A DNA stretch of 13,157 nucleotides from Candidatus Neomicrothrix sp. UBA4742 (GCA_002403895.1 DHIQ01000179.1:20496-33652); one strand, 5' to 3'; positions 1 through 6,678 are shown, numbered from the stretch's first letter. Translations and numbers: made by a program. Notes: a model not told the origin generated them from the letters alone.

Positions 1-384
1 ACCCTGCTGCTGACCTTCTTCTTCCGCCAGATGAAGGATCTCGTCGAGCACGAGCACGTCTACATCGCCCAGCCGCCGCTGTACTCAACGGTAGTCGGCC
101 GCGAGAAGGTCTACCTGAAAGACGACGCGGCCAAGGAGGGGTTCCTGGCCGAGAACCCCAACCACAAACGGGAGTTCCAGCGCCTCAAGGGTCTGGGCGA
201 GATGGACTACGACGAGTTGGGCGAGACCACCATGGACGCCACCAAACGCACCCTCCTGCGAGTGGAGGTCGAGGCCGCGGCTATCGCCGACGACGTGTTC
301 TCCCGGTTGATGGGGGACGACGTCGAGGCCCGCAAGCACTTCATCCAGACCAACGCCAAGGACGTGCGTTTCCTCGACATCTGA
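1..384 (+). CDS. gyrB: DNA gyrase subunit B, C-terminal part (5' end outside window)
   Basis: This is the last 127 residues of GyrB, the ATPase subunit that works with GyrA to introduce negative supercoils. The frame is open from base 1. The fragment starts in the conserved TLLLTFFFRQM segment, continues through HVYIAQPPLY, and carries the family signature QRLKGLGEMDYDELGETTMD. It ends in KDVRFLDI, the usual GyrB C-terminus. GyrB continues upstream of the window, so the ATPase domain and most of the TOPRIM region are not visible. The stop lies 19 bases before gyrA, as expected for a gyrB-gyrA operon next to the replication origin. Nothing in the visible part is unusual. ParE is the only realistic alternative, and the gyrA neighbour argues against it. 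Confidence 0.97.
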   Translation, partial: TLLLTFFFRQMKDLVEHEHVYIAQPPLYSTVVGREKVYLKDDAAKEGFLAENPNHKREFQRLKGLGEMDYDELGETTMDATKRTLLRVEVEAAAIADDVFSRLMGDDVEARKHFIQTNAKDVRFLDI

Positions 385-403
385 GGAACGCAGCGAGGAC
401 ACC

Positions 404-2872
404 ATGAGCGACATCATTCCTCCCGACGACGGTGGGGGCATCAGCAGCGACTTCGGCGGGATCCAGCCGATCGAGATCCAAGAGGAGATGGAACGGTCCT
501 TTCTGGACTATTCGATGTCCGTGATCGTGTCGCGGGCGCTCCCGGATGCGCGGGACGGTCTCAAGCCGGTGCACCGCCGAATCCTGTGGGGCATGTTCGA
601 CATGGGAGCGCGCCCCGATCGCCCGACCATGAAGTGCGCGCGCGTGACCGGTGACGTGATGGGCAAGTATCACCCTCACGGTGATGGCGCTATCTACGAC
701 GCCCTGGTGCGCATGGGACAGTCCTTCAGCCTCCGCCATCCGCTCGTCCACCCCAAAGGCAACTTCGGTTCCCTGGATGACCCACCCGCCGCCGCTCGCT
801 ACACCGAGTGTCGCTTGGCCCCGATCGCCATGCGGATGCTCGACGGTATCGACGAGAACACCGTCGACTTCATCGACAACTACTCCGGTGAGGTGCAGGA
901 GCCGGTCGTGCTGCCGGCCCGATTCCCCAACCTGTTGGTCAACGGCAGCCAGGGGATCGCGGTGGGCATGGCCACCAACATCCCACCCCACAACCTGGGC
1001 GAGATCATCGATGCCACCCAGCACCTGCTGGCCAACCCCGAGGCCACCCCCGACGACCTCATGGCGTTCGTCAAGGGCCCGGACTTTCCCAGTGGCTGCT
1101 TCATCATGGGCCGAGCCGGCATCCTCGACGCCTACCGCACTGGCAAGGGCTCGATCCGCCTGCGAGGGAAGGCCGAGATCGAGGAGGGGCCTCGCACCGA
1201 CTACATCGTGGTCACGTCGTTGCCCTATCAGGTGAGCCCCAACCAGTTCATCACCAAGGTCAAGGAACTGGTTGACAACCACGACCTGGACGGCATCGCC
1301 GATCTCAACGACGAGTCATCGGGCAAGACCGGTATGCGCATCGTGCTCAAGCTCAAGCGCGATGCCCCGGCGCTGGTGATCCTGAACAACCTGTACAAGC
1401 GCACGCCGCTCCAATCAAACTTCGCGGTCAACACCGTTGCTTTGGTCGACGGCGTCCCCCGCACACTCAACCTCCGTGACGCCTTGGTCGCGTACATCGA
1501 TCACCAGGTCGAGGTCATCACCCGGCGCTCCCAGTTCCGGCTGGACAAAGCGCGGGCCCGGGGACACATCGTCGAAGGGCTCATCAAAGCCCTCGATTTG
1601 ATCGATGAGATCATCGCCGCCATCCGGGCGTCGGCCGACAAGGCGAGCGCTCGTGAAGCCCTCATCGCGGCCCCCTTCGAGTTCTCCGAGGTCCAGGCCG
1701 AACACATCCTCGACATGCAACTGTCGACCCTCACCCGGCTCGGCCGCAGTCGCCTCGATGAGGAGATGGCCGCGTTGCGGGAGACGATCACCGAGCTCGA
1801 TGCGATCCTCCGCGACGAGAGCCGCTTGCGCACCGTCATACGCGAAGAGCTGGGCGAGGTCCGTGACGAATACGTCCAACCCCGCTCGTCAGAGATCACC
1901 TTCGACGTCGGCGACCTTGACATCGAGGACCTCATCGACGACGAGGACCTCGTCGTCACCATGACGGCGAAGGGCTACATCAAGACGGTGGTGGCCGACG
2001 CCTTCCGCACCCAGGGCCGCGGTGGTCGTGGGGTGGCCGGCGCCAAGCTCAAGGATGAGGATTACGTCAACCACATCATCCACACCTCGGCCCACGCCTA
2101 TCTGCTCTTCTTCTCCAATCTCGGCCGGGTGTACCGGCTGAAGGCGCACGAGATCCCCATGAAGGACCGGACCGCTCGGGGCACGGCCATCGTGAATCTC
2201 CTCCCCCTTCAGCCAAGCGAGAAGGTGCAGGCCGTCATCGACACCCGGGACTACGAGACGAACCGCTTCCTTTTCTTCGCCACGCGTAAGGGGCAGGTCA
2301 AGAAGACCAAGTTCACCGAATACGATTCGTCGTTGCGAGCCGGACTCATCGCCATCAACCTGCGCGACGGTGACGAGTTGGTGAAGGTGATCCCCACCAA
2401 CGGGGGCGACGACATCTTCATGGTGAGCCGGGGTGGCATGACCATCCGATTCGCCGAGGACGAGGTGCGGGCCATGGGCCGGGCCGCGGCCGGGGTGCGG
2501 GGCATGAAGCTCAAACCAGAGGACGAGGTCGTGTCGTGCGACGTCGCCCGGGACGACTCCGCCATCTTGATGGTCACCGACGGCGGCTACGGAAAGCGCA
2601 CCCAGCTCGACAAGTTCAACCGGCAAGGCCGCGGTGGACAGGGCGTCCGCGGTATCAAGATCACTGCCCGCAAAGGCGTGGTCGTGGCCGCGTTCATGGT
2701 CGGCCTCGATGATGAGATCTTCGTGATCGCCTCGGGTGGAGTGGTGATCCGCATGTCGGTACGCGAGATCTCCTCGCAAGGCCGGGATGCCACCGGGGTA
2801 CGGGTCATGAATGTGGGTGAGGACGGCACCGTTGCGTCCGTGGCCCCCGTGTTGCAGGCTGACGAGGACTGA
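404..2872 (+). CDS. gyrA: DNA gyrase subunit A
   Basis: This is full-length GyrA (822 aa), the DNA-cleaving and religating subunit of type IIA topoisomerase. GAGGA lies just ahead of the ATG. The order of elements is canonical: N-terminal winged-helix breakage-reunion domain; quinolone-resistance region with GKYHPHGDGAIYD at about 88-99; catalytic tyrosine Y133 in ARYTE; FPNLLVNGSQGIAVGMATN; then a C-terminal beta-pinwheel. The GyrA box QGRGGRG at 537-543 marks true gyrase rather than ParC. A related QGRGGQG recurs at 741-747. Two details stand out. Gly95 occupies the position of E. coli Ser83, while Asp99 keeps the Asp87 position. The loop before the catalytic Tyr is one residue shorter than in E. 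coli or M. tuberculosis, and the residue before Arg-Tyr is Ala instead of the usual Met. The gene is otherwise intact. Confidence 0.98.
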   Translation: MSDIIPPDDGGGISSDFGGIQPIEIQEEMERSFLDYSMSVIVSRALPDARDGLKPVHRRILWGMFDMGARPDRPTMKCARVTGDVMGKYHPHGDGAIYDALVRMGQSFSLRHPLVHPKGNFGSLDDPPAAARYTECRLAPIAMRMLDGIDENTVDFIDNYSGEVQEPVVLPARFPNLLVNGSQGIAVGMATNIPPHNLGEIIDATQHLLANPEATPDDLMAFVKGPDFPSGCFIMGRAGILDAYRTGKGSIRLRGKAEIEEGPRTDYIVVTSLPYQVSPNQFITKVKELVDNHDLDGIADLNDESSGKTGMRIVLKLKRDAPALVILNNLYKRTPLQSNFAVNTVALVDGVPRTLNLRDALVAYIDHQVEVITRRSQFRLDKARARGHIVEGLIKALDLIDEIIAAIRASADKASAREALIAAPFEFSEVQAEHILDMQLSTLTRLGRSRLDEEMAALRETITELDAILRDESRLRTVIREELGEVRDEYVQPRSSEITFDVGDLDIEDLIDDEDLVVTMTAKGYIKTVVADAFRTQGRGGRGVAGAKLKDEDYVNHIIHTSAHAYLLFFSNLGRVYRLKAHEIPMKDRTARGTAIVNLLPLQPSEKVQAVIDTRDYETNRFLFFATRKGQVKKTKFTEYDSSLRAGLIAINLRDGDELVKVIPTNGGDDIFMVSRGGMTIRFAEDEVRAMGRAAAGVRGMKLKPEDEVVSCDVARDDSAILMVTDGGYGKRTQLDKFNRQGRGGQGVRGIKITARKGVVVAAFMVGLDDEIFVIASGGVVIRMSVREISSQGRDATGVRVMNVGEDGTVASVAPVLQADED

Positions 2873-2948
2873 TCGGCGCCGCCCGGGGGTCCCCTCCGGC
2901 CCGGTCCCAACCCTTCCCCCTGATGGTTCCCGCAGGTGAGGAGTGCCC

Positions 2949-3317
2949 ATGGGTTCAGAGGGAAGGCGCGCTGGTGTGGGCGTCGCCGACCGAGGACAGG
3001 CCGTGCCATTGCTGGTGGTGGTCTTGGCGGTGGCGGTCACCGCCATGCTCATGGTCGCCCAACTGGGAGGCGTGGTGGTCGATCGGGAGCGAGCTCGCAC
3101 TGCGGCGGACGCGGCCGCGCTGGCGGGAGTGGAAGGCGGCCGCGCCGCCGCCGAAATCGAGGCCCGCGCCAACGGCGGCACGCTCGAAGCGTGGGTGGTC
3201 TCCGACGGCTTCTCGCAGGTAACCGTCCGCGTGGGCCGGGCCCGGGCCACGGCGCGGGCCCGGCCCGGTCGTCCTGGTCGAGTCGGGACGTGGGTGTCTC
3301 CTAGACTCGTCGAGTAA
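2949..3317 (+). CDS. TadE-like small membrane (pseudopilin-type) protein
   Basis: A 122-aa protein with a short charged N-terminus, the motif DRGQAVPLL, and one hydrophobic helix at about residues 18-42. After the helix comes DRERARTAADAAALAG, typical of actinobacterial TadE-like proteins from helicase/secretion neighbourhoods. The tail ends in GRARATARARPGRP, which also resembles that family. Such proteins are thought to be membrane-anchored minor pilins or secretion accessories with most of the chain outside; the role here is inferred. The ATG at 2949 is chosen because GAGGAG at 2938-2943 sits 5 bases ahead. A GTG at 2943 would overlap that ribosome-binding site. No other tad gene (ATPase, TadB/C, Flp pilin) is visible, so the gene is isolated from its usual partners. 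It starts 76 bases after gyrA and may be co-transcribed with it. Confidence 0.75.
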   Translation: MGSEGRRAGVGVADRGQAVPLLVVVLAVAVTAMLMVAQLGGVVVDRERARTAADAAALAGVEGGRAAAEIEARANGGTLEAWVVSDGFSQVTVRVGRARATARARPGRPGRVGTWVSPRLVE

Positions 3318-3348
3318 CGATCGAGCGCCCCTCACCGGCGCGCGCCGG

Positions 3349-3519
3349 GTGACGAGCCAGAGGTGTCGTCCGGCGTATCGAGCCGTGGTCCGTGGCCCGC
3401 GTGGCCTTTGCCTTCTCGCCGTGCTCTTGGCGCTGTTGTTCAACCTCATCAGTGAGCTCACCGGGGGCCTTCGTCTTCAAGTGATCGAGGTGGAGACCGC
3501 TCGTCGCCGTACCTCCTGA
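3349..3519 (+). pseudogene. Degenerate DUF3566 (Rv0007-like) membrane protein gene
   Basis: Two pieces of a DUF3566 protein lie here in different frames. The codon series starting at 3362 encodes GVVRRIEPWSVARVAFAFS, which resembles the family N-terminal signature RRIDPWSVLK plus the start of the first helix. The frame ending at the TGA at 3517-3519 encodes LLAVLLALLFNLISELTGG followed by LRLQVIEVE, resembling the family's second helix and C-terminus. The two pieces meet at about 3412-3420, so the usual 60-70 residues between them are missing and the frames do not match. The N-terminal frame has a stop at 3350-3352 and no usual start codon ahead of the signature. The other frame has a GTG at 3349 (56 codons), but that reads nonsense over the N-terminal part. 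In other actinobacteria this gene lies between gyrA and tRNA-Ile, as here. An assembly error is possible but would have to remove about 180 bases. Confidence 0.65.
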
Positions 3520-3612
3520 GCGGCCGTTGACCGCTCACGGGCGGCGATCCCCGGCGCGAAGTGGAGTGGCCTCGGTCAGGTCCGGCACGCTACGGTCCAT
3601 GCTCTCCGCAGC

Positions 3613-3686
<74 letters not shown>

Positions 3687-3728
3687 CGAGCCGTCGTCCG
3701 GCGGTGCGCCGCAGTCGGGAAGGTCGTC

Positions 3729-3866
3729 ATGAGGATGCTCCGTCGAGCGCTCGTCGCTCTGGGAATTGCTGCGGCGATCGCCGCCGTACTGCGGGTTCGC
3801 GGTACCGGCGGGGTTCCGCCTCAGGGGGGCGGCTGGCGCGAGCTGACCGACGTCGACCAGCCGTGA
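3729..3866 (+). CDS. DLW-39-like membrane microprotein
   Basis: A 45-aa protein with a basic N-terminus (MRMLRR), one hydrophobic stretch (ALVALGIAAAIAAVL) and a short polar tail ending in GGWRELTDVDQP. This layout and the W-x-E-x-T-D-x-V-D ending resemble the actinobacterial DLW-39 family, tiny proteins found near gyrA and its tRNA genes whose function is unknown. The ATG at 3729 has GGGAAGG (3717-3723) 5 bases ahead. Earlier in-frame starts would lie inside the tRNA and are rejected. A second ATG two codons later cannot be excluded. The gene starts 42 bases after the tRNA, so the two may share a transcript. The family assignment is from memory of a short pattern and is tentative; that it is a real small gene is more secure. 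Confidence 0.6.
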   Translation: MRMLRRALVALGIAAAIAAVLRVRGTGGVPPQGGGWRELTDVDQP

Positions 3867-3928
3867 GTCATGGCTGACGCCGTGGTGGTGGCAACCTGCT
3901 CGGCGGTCTCGTCGACGCGGTCACCTCG

Positions 3929-4933
3929 ATGACTCGAATCGCCGTGCTGGGCGTGGGGGCGGTTGGTGCTCGCGTGGCGCGCCAACTGCTGTCGTCCGAG
4001 GGTGTGGACGAAGTCCTCCTACGAGACGATCAGTCCGATCGCCTCGAGACCATCGCCGCGTCCCTGGGAGACGGAGCCCGCATCGATACTGGCGCCTACG
4101 GGGATTCGATCGACGCCGAGGTCATCGTGTTGGCCGGCCCCGCATCGACCCACGTTGCCGCGGCCCGGGTCGCGGTGGCTTGTGGGCAGGCGGTGGTTTC
4201 GACGTCAGACGCCATCGCCGATGTTCGGGGATTGCTCGACCTCGATCTCGAGGCGCGTGAGCGGGGTGTGCCGGTGGCGGTCGGCGCCGGTTTCGCGCCG
4301 GGCCTCTCGTGTGTGCTGGCCGGCCACGCCGCGGCCCGTTTCGATGCGGTGGACGAGATCCATGTGGCCAAAGTGGGCACGGGCGGACCTGAGTGCGCTC
4401 GCCAACATCACCGCGCCCTCGCCGGTCAATCGCTCGACTGGCGTGATGGCGGCTGGGTGCAGCGCCCGGCCGGAAGCGGGCGCGAGTTGTGCTGGTTCCC
4501 GGATCCGCTCGGTGCCGAGGATTGCTACCGGGCCGCGCTGGCCGACGCCCTTTTGCTGGTGCCTCCGTTCCCGGGGGTCACCCGGGTCACCGCGCGGGTG
4601 GCGGCGACCCGTCGAGATCGGTTCACAGCCCGCCTGCCGATGCTGCGTCCGCCCCACCCCGAGGGTGGACCGGGGGCGATCCGCGTCGAGGTTCGGGGTC
4701 GCCGGGGTACGAACCGCGACGTGACGGTGATGGGCGCCATGGATCGACCAGCGGTGGCCGCCGGCGCCGTGGCGGCACTCACGGCGTTGTGGCTGGCACA
4801 GGGCCGCCATCTCACTGTCGGAGCCTGCGGCTTGGCGGCGTTGGTGGAACCGGTGCCGTTCTTGTCTGAATTGCGTCGCCGAGGGGTCCGCGCCGCGGTC
4901 TTCCAGCGCGACGCTGGCGGGGGTCAGACCTGA
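3929..4933 (+). CDS. Saccharopine dehydrogenase-like NAD(P)-binding protein
   Basis: A 334-aa protein whose N-terminus is a Rossmann fold: a beta strand, then GVGAVG at 8-13 (GxGxxG), then an alternating alpha/beta pattern with VIVLAGPAST near 65-74 and VVSTSD near 89-94. The segment GAGFAPGLSCVLAG (119-132) is typical of saccharopine/carboxynorspermidine dehydrogenase-like proteins, where the chain passes into the substrate domain. The middle contains RQHHRAL and GRELCWFPDPLG, which I do not recognise as a defined catalytic signature. The exact substrate is unknown; an oxidoreductase acting on an amino or carboxylic acid is an inference. The ATG at 3929 has no Shine-Dalgarno sequence, and the frame is open back to a TGA at 3875-3877 without another standard start. 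It lies 62 bases behind the DLW-39-like gene and is probably its own unit. Confidence 0.7.
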   Translation: MTRIAVLGVGAVGARVARQLLSSEGVDEVLLRDDQSDRLETIAASLGDGARIDTGAYGDSIDAEVIVLAGPASTHVAAARVAVACGQAVVSTSDAIADVRGLLDLDLEARERGVPVAVGAGFAPGLSCVLAGHAAARFDAVDEIHVAKVGTGGPECARQHHRALAGQSLDWRDGGWVQRPAGSGRELCWFPDPLGAEDCYRAALADALLLVPPFPGVTRVTARVAATRRDRFTARLPMLRPPHPEGGPGAIRVEVRGRRGTNRDVTVMGAMDRPAVAAGAVAALTALWLAQGRHLTVGACGLAALVEPVPFLSELRRRGVRAAVFQRDAGGGQT

Positions 4934-5054
4934 CCAAGTCCACTCGGTGGGTCATACGGCCCACGTTCACGCGGCCCCGCGTCACCGCAGGTCAGGCACG
5001 TGATCACGAACCGTGAGATCTCAGCATTTTCCGGGTGGAATTGTCTCGACTCCC

Positions 5055-5082
5055 TAAAGTTTCGTGAATCCCTGGACGAAAA
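5055..5082 (+). promoter_or_regulatory. Sigma-28 (FliA/WhiG)-type promoter before the sigma gene
   Basis: TAAAGTTT at 5055-5062, a 12-base spacer, then GACGAAAA at 5075-5082. The enterobacterial sigma-28 consensus is TAAAGTTT-N11-GCCGATAA, and WhiG/SigD promoters read TAAA-N15-GCCGATAA or close to it. The upstream box matches exactly and the downstream box matches 6 of 8. The predicted start is near 5089, giving a leader of about 25 bases that contains the GGGAGGG ribosome-binding site at 5101-5107. The surroundings are visibly AT-richer than the rest of the window. The gene behind it encodes a sigma factor of this family, so autoregulation is a natural inference. A weak sigma-70-like reading (TTGTCT at 5041, GTGAAT at 5064) fits much less well. 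Confidence 0.6.
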
Positions 5083-5114
5083 CTTCCTTCGCTGGTCTAA
5101 GGGAGGGCGATGCC

Positions 5115-5972
5115 ATGAGCACCACGACGAAGTCCGAGAACCAGGAACTGTCTCAGCTGATCGAGCAGCATTTGCCGCTCGTCAAGCACATAGTGTTCCA
5201 GGTGGCCGTGCACTTTCCTCGGCACGTCGATCGTGACGATCTGGCCCGAGCCGGAGCTCTCGGTCTGGTCGAGGCGGCCCGTCGCTACGACGAGTCGCGG
5301 GGGGTCCCTTTCGATCGGTTCGCAGCGCAGCGCATTCGGGGGGCGATCCTCGATGCCGTGCGTGCTGCCGACTGGGCGCCACGCTCGGTGCGGACCCTGG
5401 CCCGCAAGCTCGAGGGGGTCGAGCAACGACTGGCTACCGAACTGGGTCGTGTCCCCTCCGGAGCCGAGATGGCCGACGCACTGGGCATGACTCACCAGGA
5501 GCTGGCTCGCCTGCAGGACCGACTGTTCCGCTCCGTGGTGTTGGCCCTCGAACACGAGGTCACCGTCGCGGGCGAGGAAGACCTCACCCTTCTCGACGTG
5601 CTGTGCGATCGGAGTGCGGTCGAGCCCCTGGAGGAGCTGGAGACCCGCGAGCTGCACGCCTACCTACGGGACGCCGTCCACCTCCTGCCCGAGCGTCACC
5701 GTCTGGTAATCGTCGGGTACTTCCTCGAGAACCGCACGTCGCAGGAGCTGGCTCGCTTTCTGGGGGTTACCGAATCCCGCGTGTCCCAGTTGCGGTCCGA
5801 GGCGCTGGCCATGCTCAAGGAAGGCATTGAGGCTCAGTACGCCGGTCCCGTCGCCGCTCCCGACCAGACCATCGGCCGGGTTGCCCGCCGCAAGGCCACC
5901 TACGCCAGTGCGATTTCCGATGCCAGCCCCTGGCACAGCCGGCTGGACCAGCGGGACCGCGTCGAGGTCTGA
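5115..5972 (+). CDS. RNA polymerase sigma factor, sigma-28 family (FliA/WhiG type)
   Basis: A 285-aa alternative sigma factor with no region 1.1. Region 2 runs from about 19 to 92 (HLPLVKHIVFQV, RDDLARAGALGLVEAARRYD, FAAQRIRGAILDAVRAADWAPRSVR). Region 3 is at about 93-135 (RVPSGAEMADALGM). Region 4 at about 186-238 has the helix-turn-helix TSQELARFLGVTESRVSQLR. DWAPRSVR and the overall length point to FliA/WhiG/SigD rather than the primary or ECF groups. The ATG at 5115 is chosen for its GGGAGGG 7-8 bases ahead; an ATG at 5064 would lie inside the predicted promoter. About 45 residues extend beyond region 4, ending in ATYASAISDASPWHSRL, longer than typical FliA. No flagellar or anti-sigma gene is in view, so the regulon (motility, differentiation or other) cannot be told. 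A sigma-28-type promoter precedes it and a strong terminator follows. Confidence 0.9.
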   Translation: MSTTTKSENQELSQLIEQHLPLVKHIVFQVAVHFPRHVDRDDLARAGALGLVEAARRYDESRGVPFDRFAAQRIRGAILDAVRAADWAPRSVRTLARKLEGVEQRLATELGRVPSGAEMADALGMTHQELARLQDRLFRSVVLALEHEVTVAGEEDLTLLDVLCDRSAVEPLEELETRELHAYLRDAVHLLPERHRLVIVGYFLENRTSQELARFLGVTESRVSQLRSEALAMLKEGIEAQYAGPVAAPDQTIGRVARRKATYASAISDASPWHSRLDQRDRVEV

Positions 5973-5998
5973 CCGGCTCACAGCCTGCACCGCCCGGG

Positions 5999-6031
5999 AA
6001 CGGCGCCGACCTTCGGGTCGGCGCCGTTTGT
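5999..6031 (+). terminator. Rho-independent terminator of the sigma gene
   Basis: A perfect 13-bp inverted repeat (AACGGCGCCGACC at 5999-6011, GGTCGGCGCCGTT at 6016-6028) closes on the tetraloop TTCG. C(UUCG)G is the extra-stable RNA tetraloop. It is followed by a short T-rich stretch (TTTGTCGTTG). It begins 26 bases after the sigma factor stop codon. The T tract is weak, which is common in high-GC actinobacteria. Confidence 0.88.
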
Positions 6032-6100
6032 CGTTGTCGGTCGGGTCGGGCCGAGCAGAGCGGTACGGGCGGTCGGGACAAGAGCCTTGCCTTCAGCATG

Positions 6101-6120
6101 TAAGTCTGTAATGGTGTAAT
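6101..6120 (+). promoter_or_regulatory. Possible promoter with repeated TGTAAT before the RHH-like gene
   Basis: An AT-rich patch in a GC-rich gap contains TGTAAT twice, at 6107-6112 and 6115-6120, as part of a TGTAATGG-TGTAAT direct repeat. TTGCCT at 6087-6092 could be a -35 box, but spacing to the first TGTAAT is only 14 bases. Use of the first as a -10 hexamer would start transcription close to the ATG at 6123, consistent with the lack of a ribosome-binding site. The repeat could equally be an operator half-site pair for the RHH-like product. Both readings are inference. Confidence 0.35.
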
Positions 6121-6122
6121 TC

Positions 6123-6647
6123 ATGAGGCAGAAGACCGTGTGGTCGTTGACCGAAGTCCAGAGCTGGTTCGTGGGGCGCCTGCCCGACTCGTGGTTCGCT
6201 GGAGTCCCCGTGGTGTCGGCGGACCGGGACGAGATCCTCGTGGTGGGGCGCCTGCCCGAACCGGAGAACCTCGAAGACGAGACCCAGAAGGCCGTGGCCT
6301 GCCACGCCCGGATCGCCGGGTTCAGGGAGGACACCCGGGAGCAACGGATGCGCATCGCCGATGAGGCCGAGATCCTGTGGGGCCGCAAGGTGTCCTGGGG
6401 TGCCGGCTGCGGGGAGGCAGAGGAGCGCTTCACCACCCAGAGCGTCCCGGCCATGACCCGGTTGCGCATGGACGAGCGGGCCGTGCTCGACACGCTCATC
6501 GACGCCGGCGTCGCCCGGAGCCGGAGTGAGGCGTTGGCCTGGTGCGTTCGCCTGGTGAGCCGTCATCAGGGCGAGTGGATCGAGCAGCTGCGCGAGGCCA
6601 TGGCCCACGTGGAGCATGTCCGCTCCGATGGTCCCGATCGGGCCTGA
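6123..6647 (+). CDS. Conserved actinobacterial protein of unknown function, RHH-like C-terminal part
   Basis: A soluble 174-aa protein with no signal peptide or membrane helix. The first half has LTEVQSWFVGRLPDSWFAG and DRDEILVVGRLPEP. The middle is helical and charged (RIAGFREDTREQRMRIADEAE) and continues GRKVSWGAGCG. The last third, MTRLRMDERAVLDTLIDAGVARSRSEALAWCVRLV, resembles a ribbon-helix-helix unit as in CopG/Arc-type regulators: a short strand and two helices with the R-S-R-S-E-A-L turn. I recall similar proteins from other actinobacteria annotated only as hypothetical. DNA binding is an inference, and no toxin partner is adjacent. An in-frame TAA at 6117-6119 rules out any earlier start, and there is no Shine-Dalgarno ahead of the ATG. 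The message is therefore probably leaderless or nearly so. It converges on the ycnI-like gene with 31 bases between stops. Confidence 0.75.
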   Translation: MRQKTVWSLTEVQSWFVGRLPDSWFAGVPVVSADRDEILVVGRLPEPENLEDETQKAVACHARIAGFREDTREQRMRIADEAEILWGRKVSWGAGCGEAEERFTTQSVPAMTRLRMDERAVLDTLIDAGVARSRSEALAWCVRLVSRHQGEWIEQLREAMAHVEHVRSDGPDRA

Positions 6648-6678
6648 CTTCAGGCGACGGACAGGACCGACGAGCGCC

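Noticed and set aside
341..1282. Long open frames on the minus strand opposite gyrA, and a similar one at 1889-3250
   Set aside because: These are antisense shadows of a GC-rich gene. Their products are His/Asp/Gly/Arg-rich, have no motifs, and lie opposite a fully conserved GyrA.
3870..3932. A 20-codon ORF (ATG at 3870) whose TGA overlaps the ATG of the saccharopine-dehydrogenase-like gene
   Set aside because: It has only a weak ribosome-binding site, no recognisable sequence and very short length. The ATGA overlap alone could be chance, although it might help explain the missing Shine-Dalgarno of the next gene.
4922..4964. Inverted repeats GGTCAG-ac-CTGACC over the stop of the dehydrogenase-like gene and GTGGG/CCCAC at 4947-4964 as a terminator
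   Set aside because: The first has a 2-base loop and cannot form a normal RNA hairpin. The second is a 5-bp stem with no T tract. Neither is strong enough to call.
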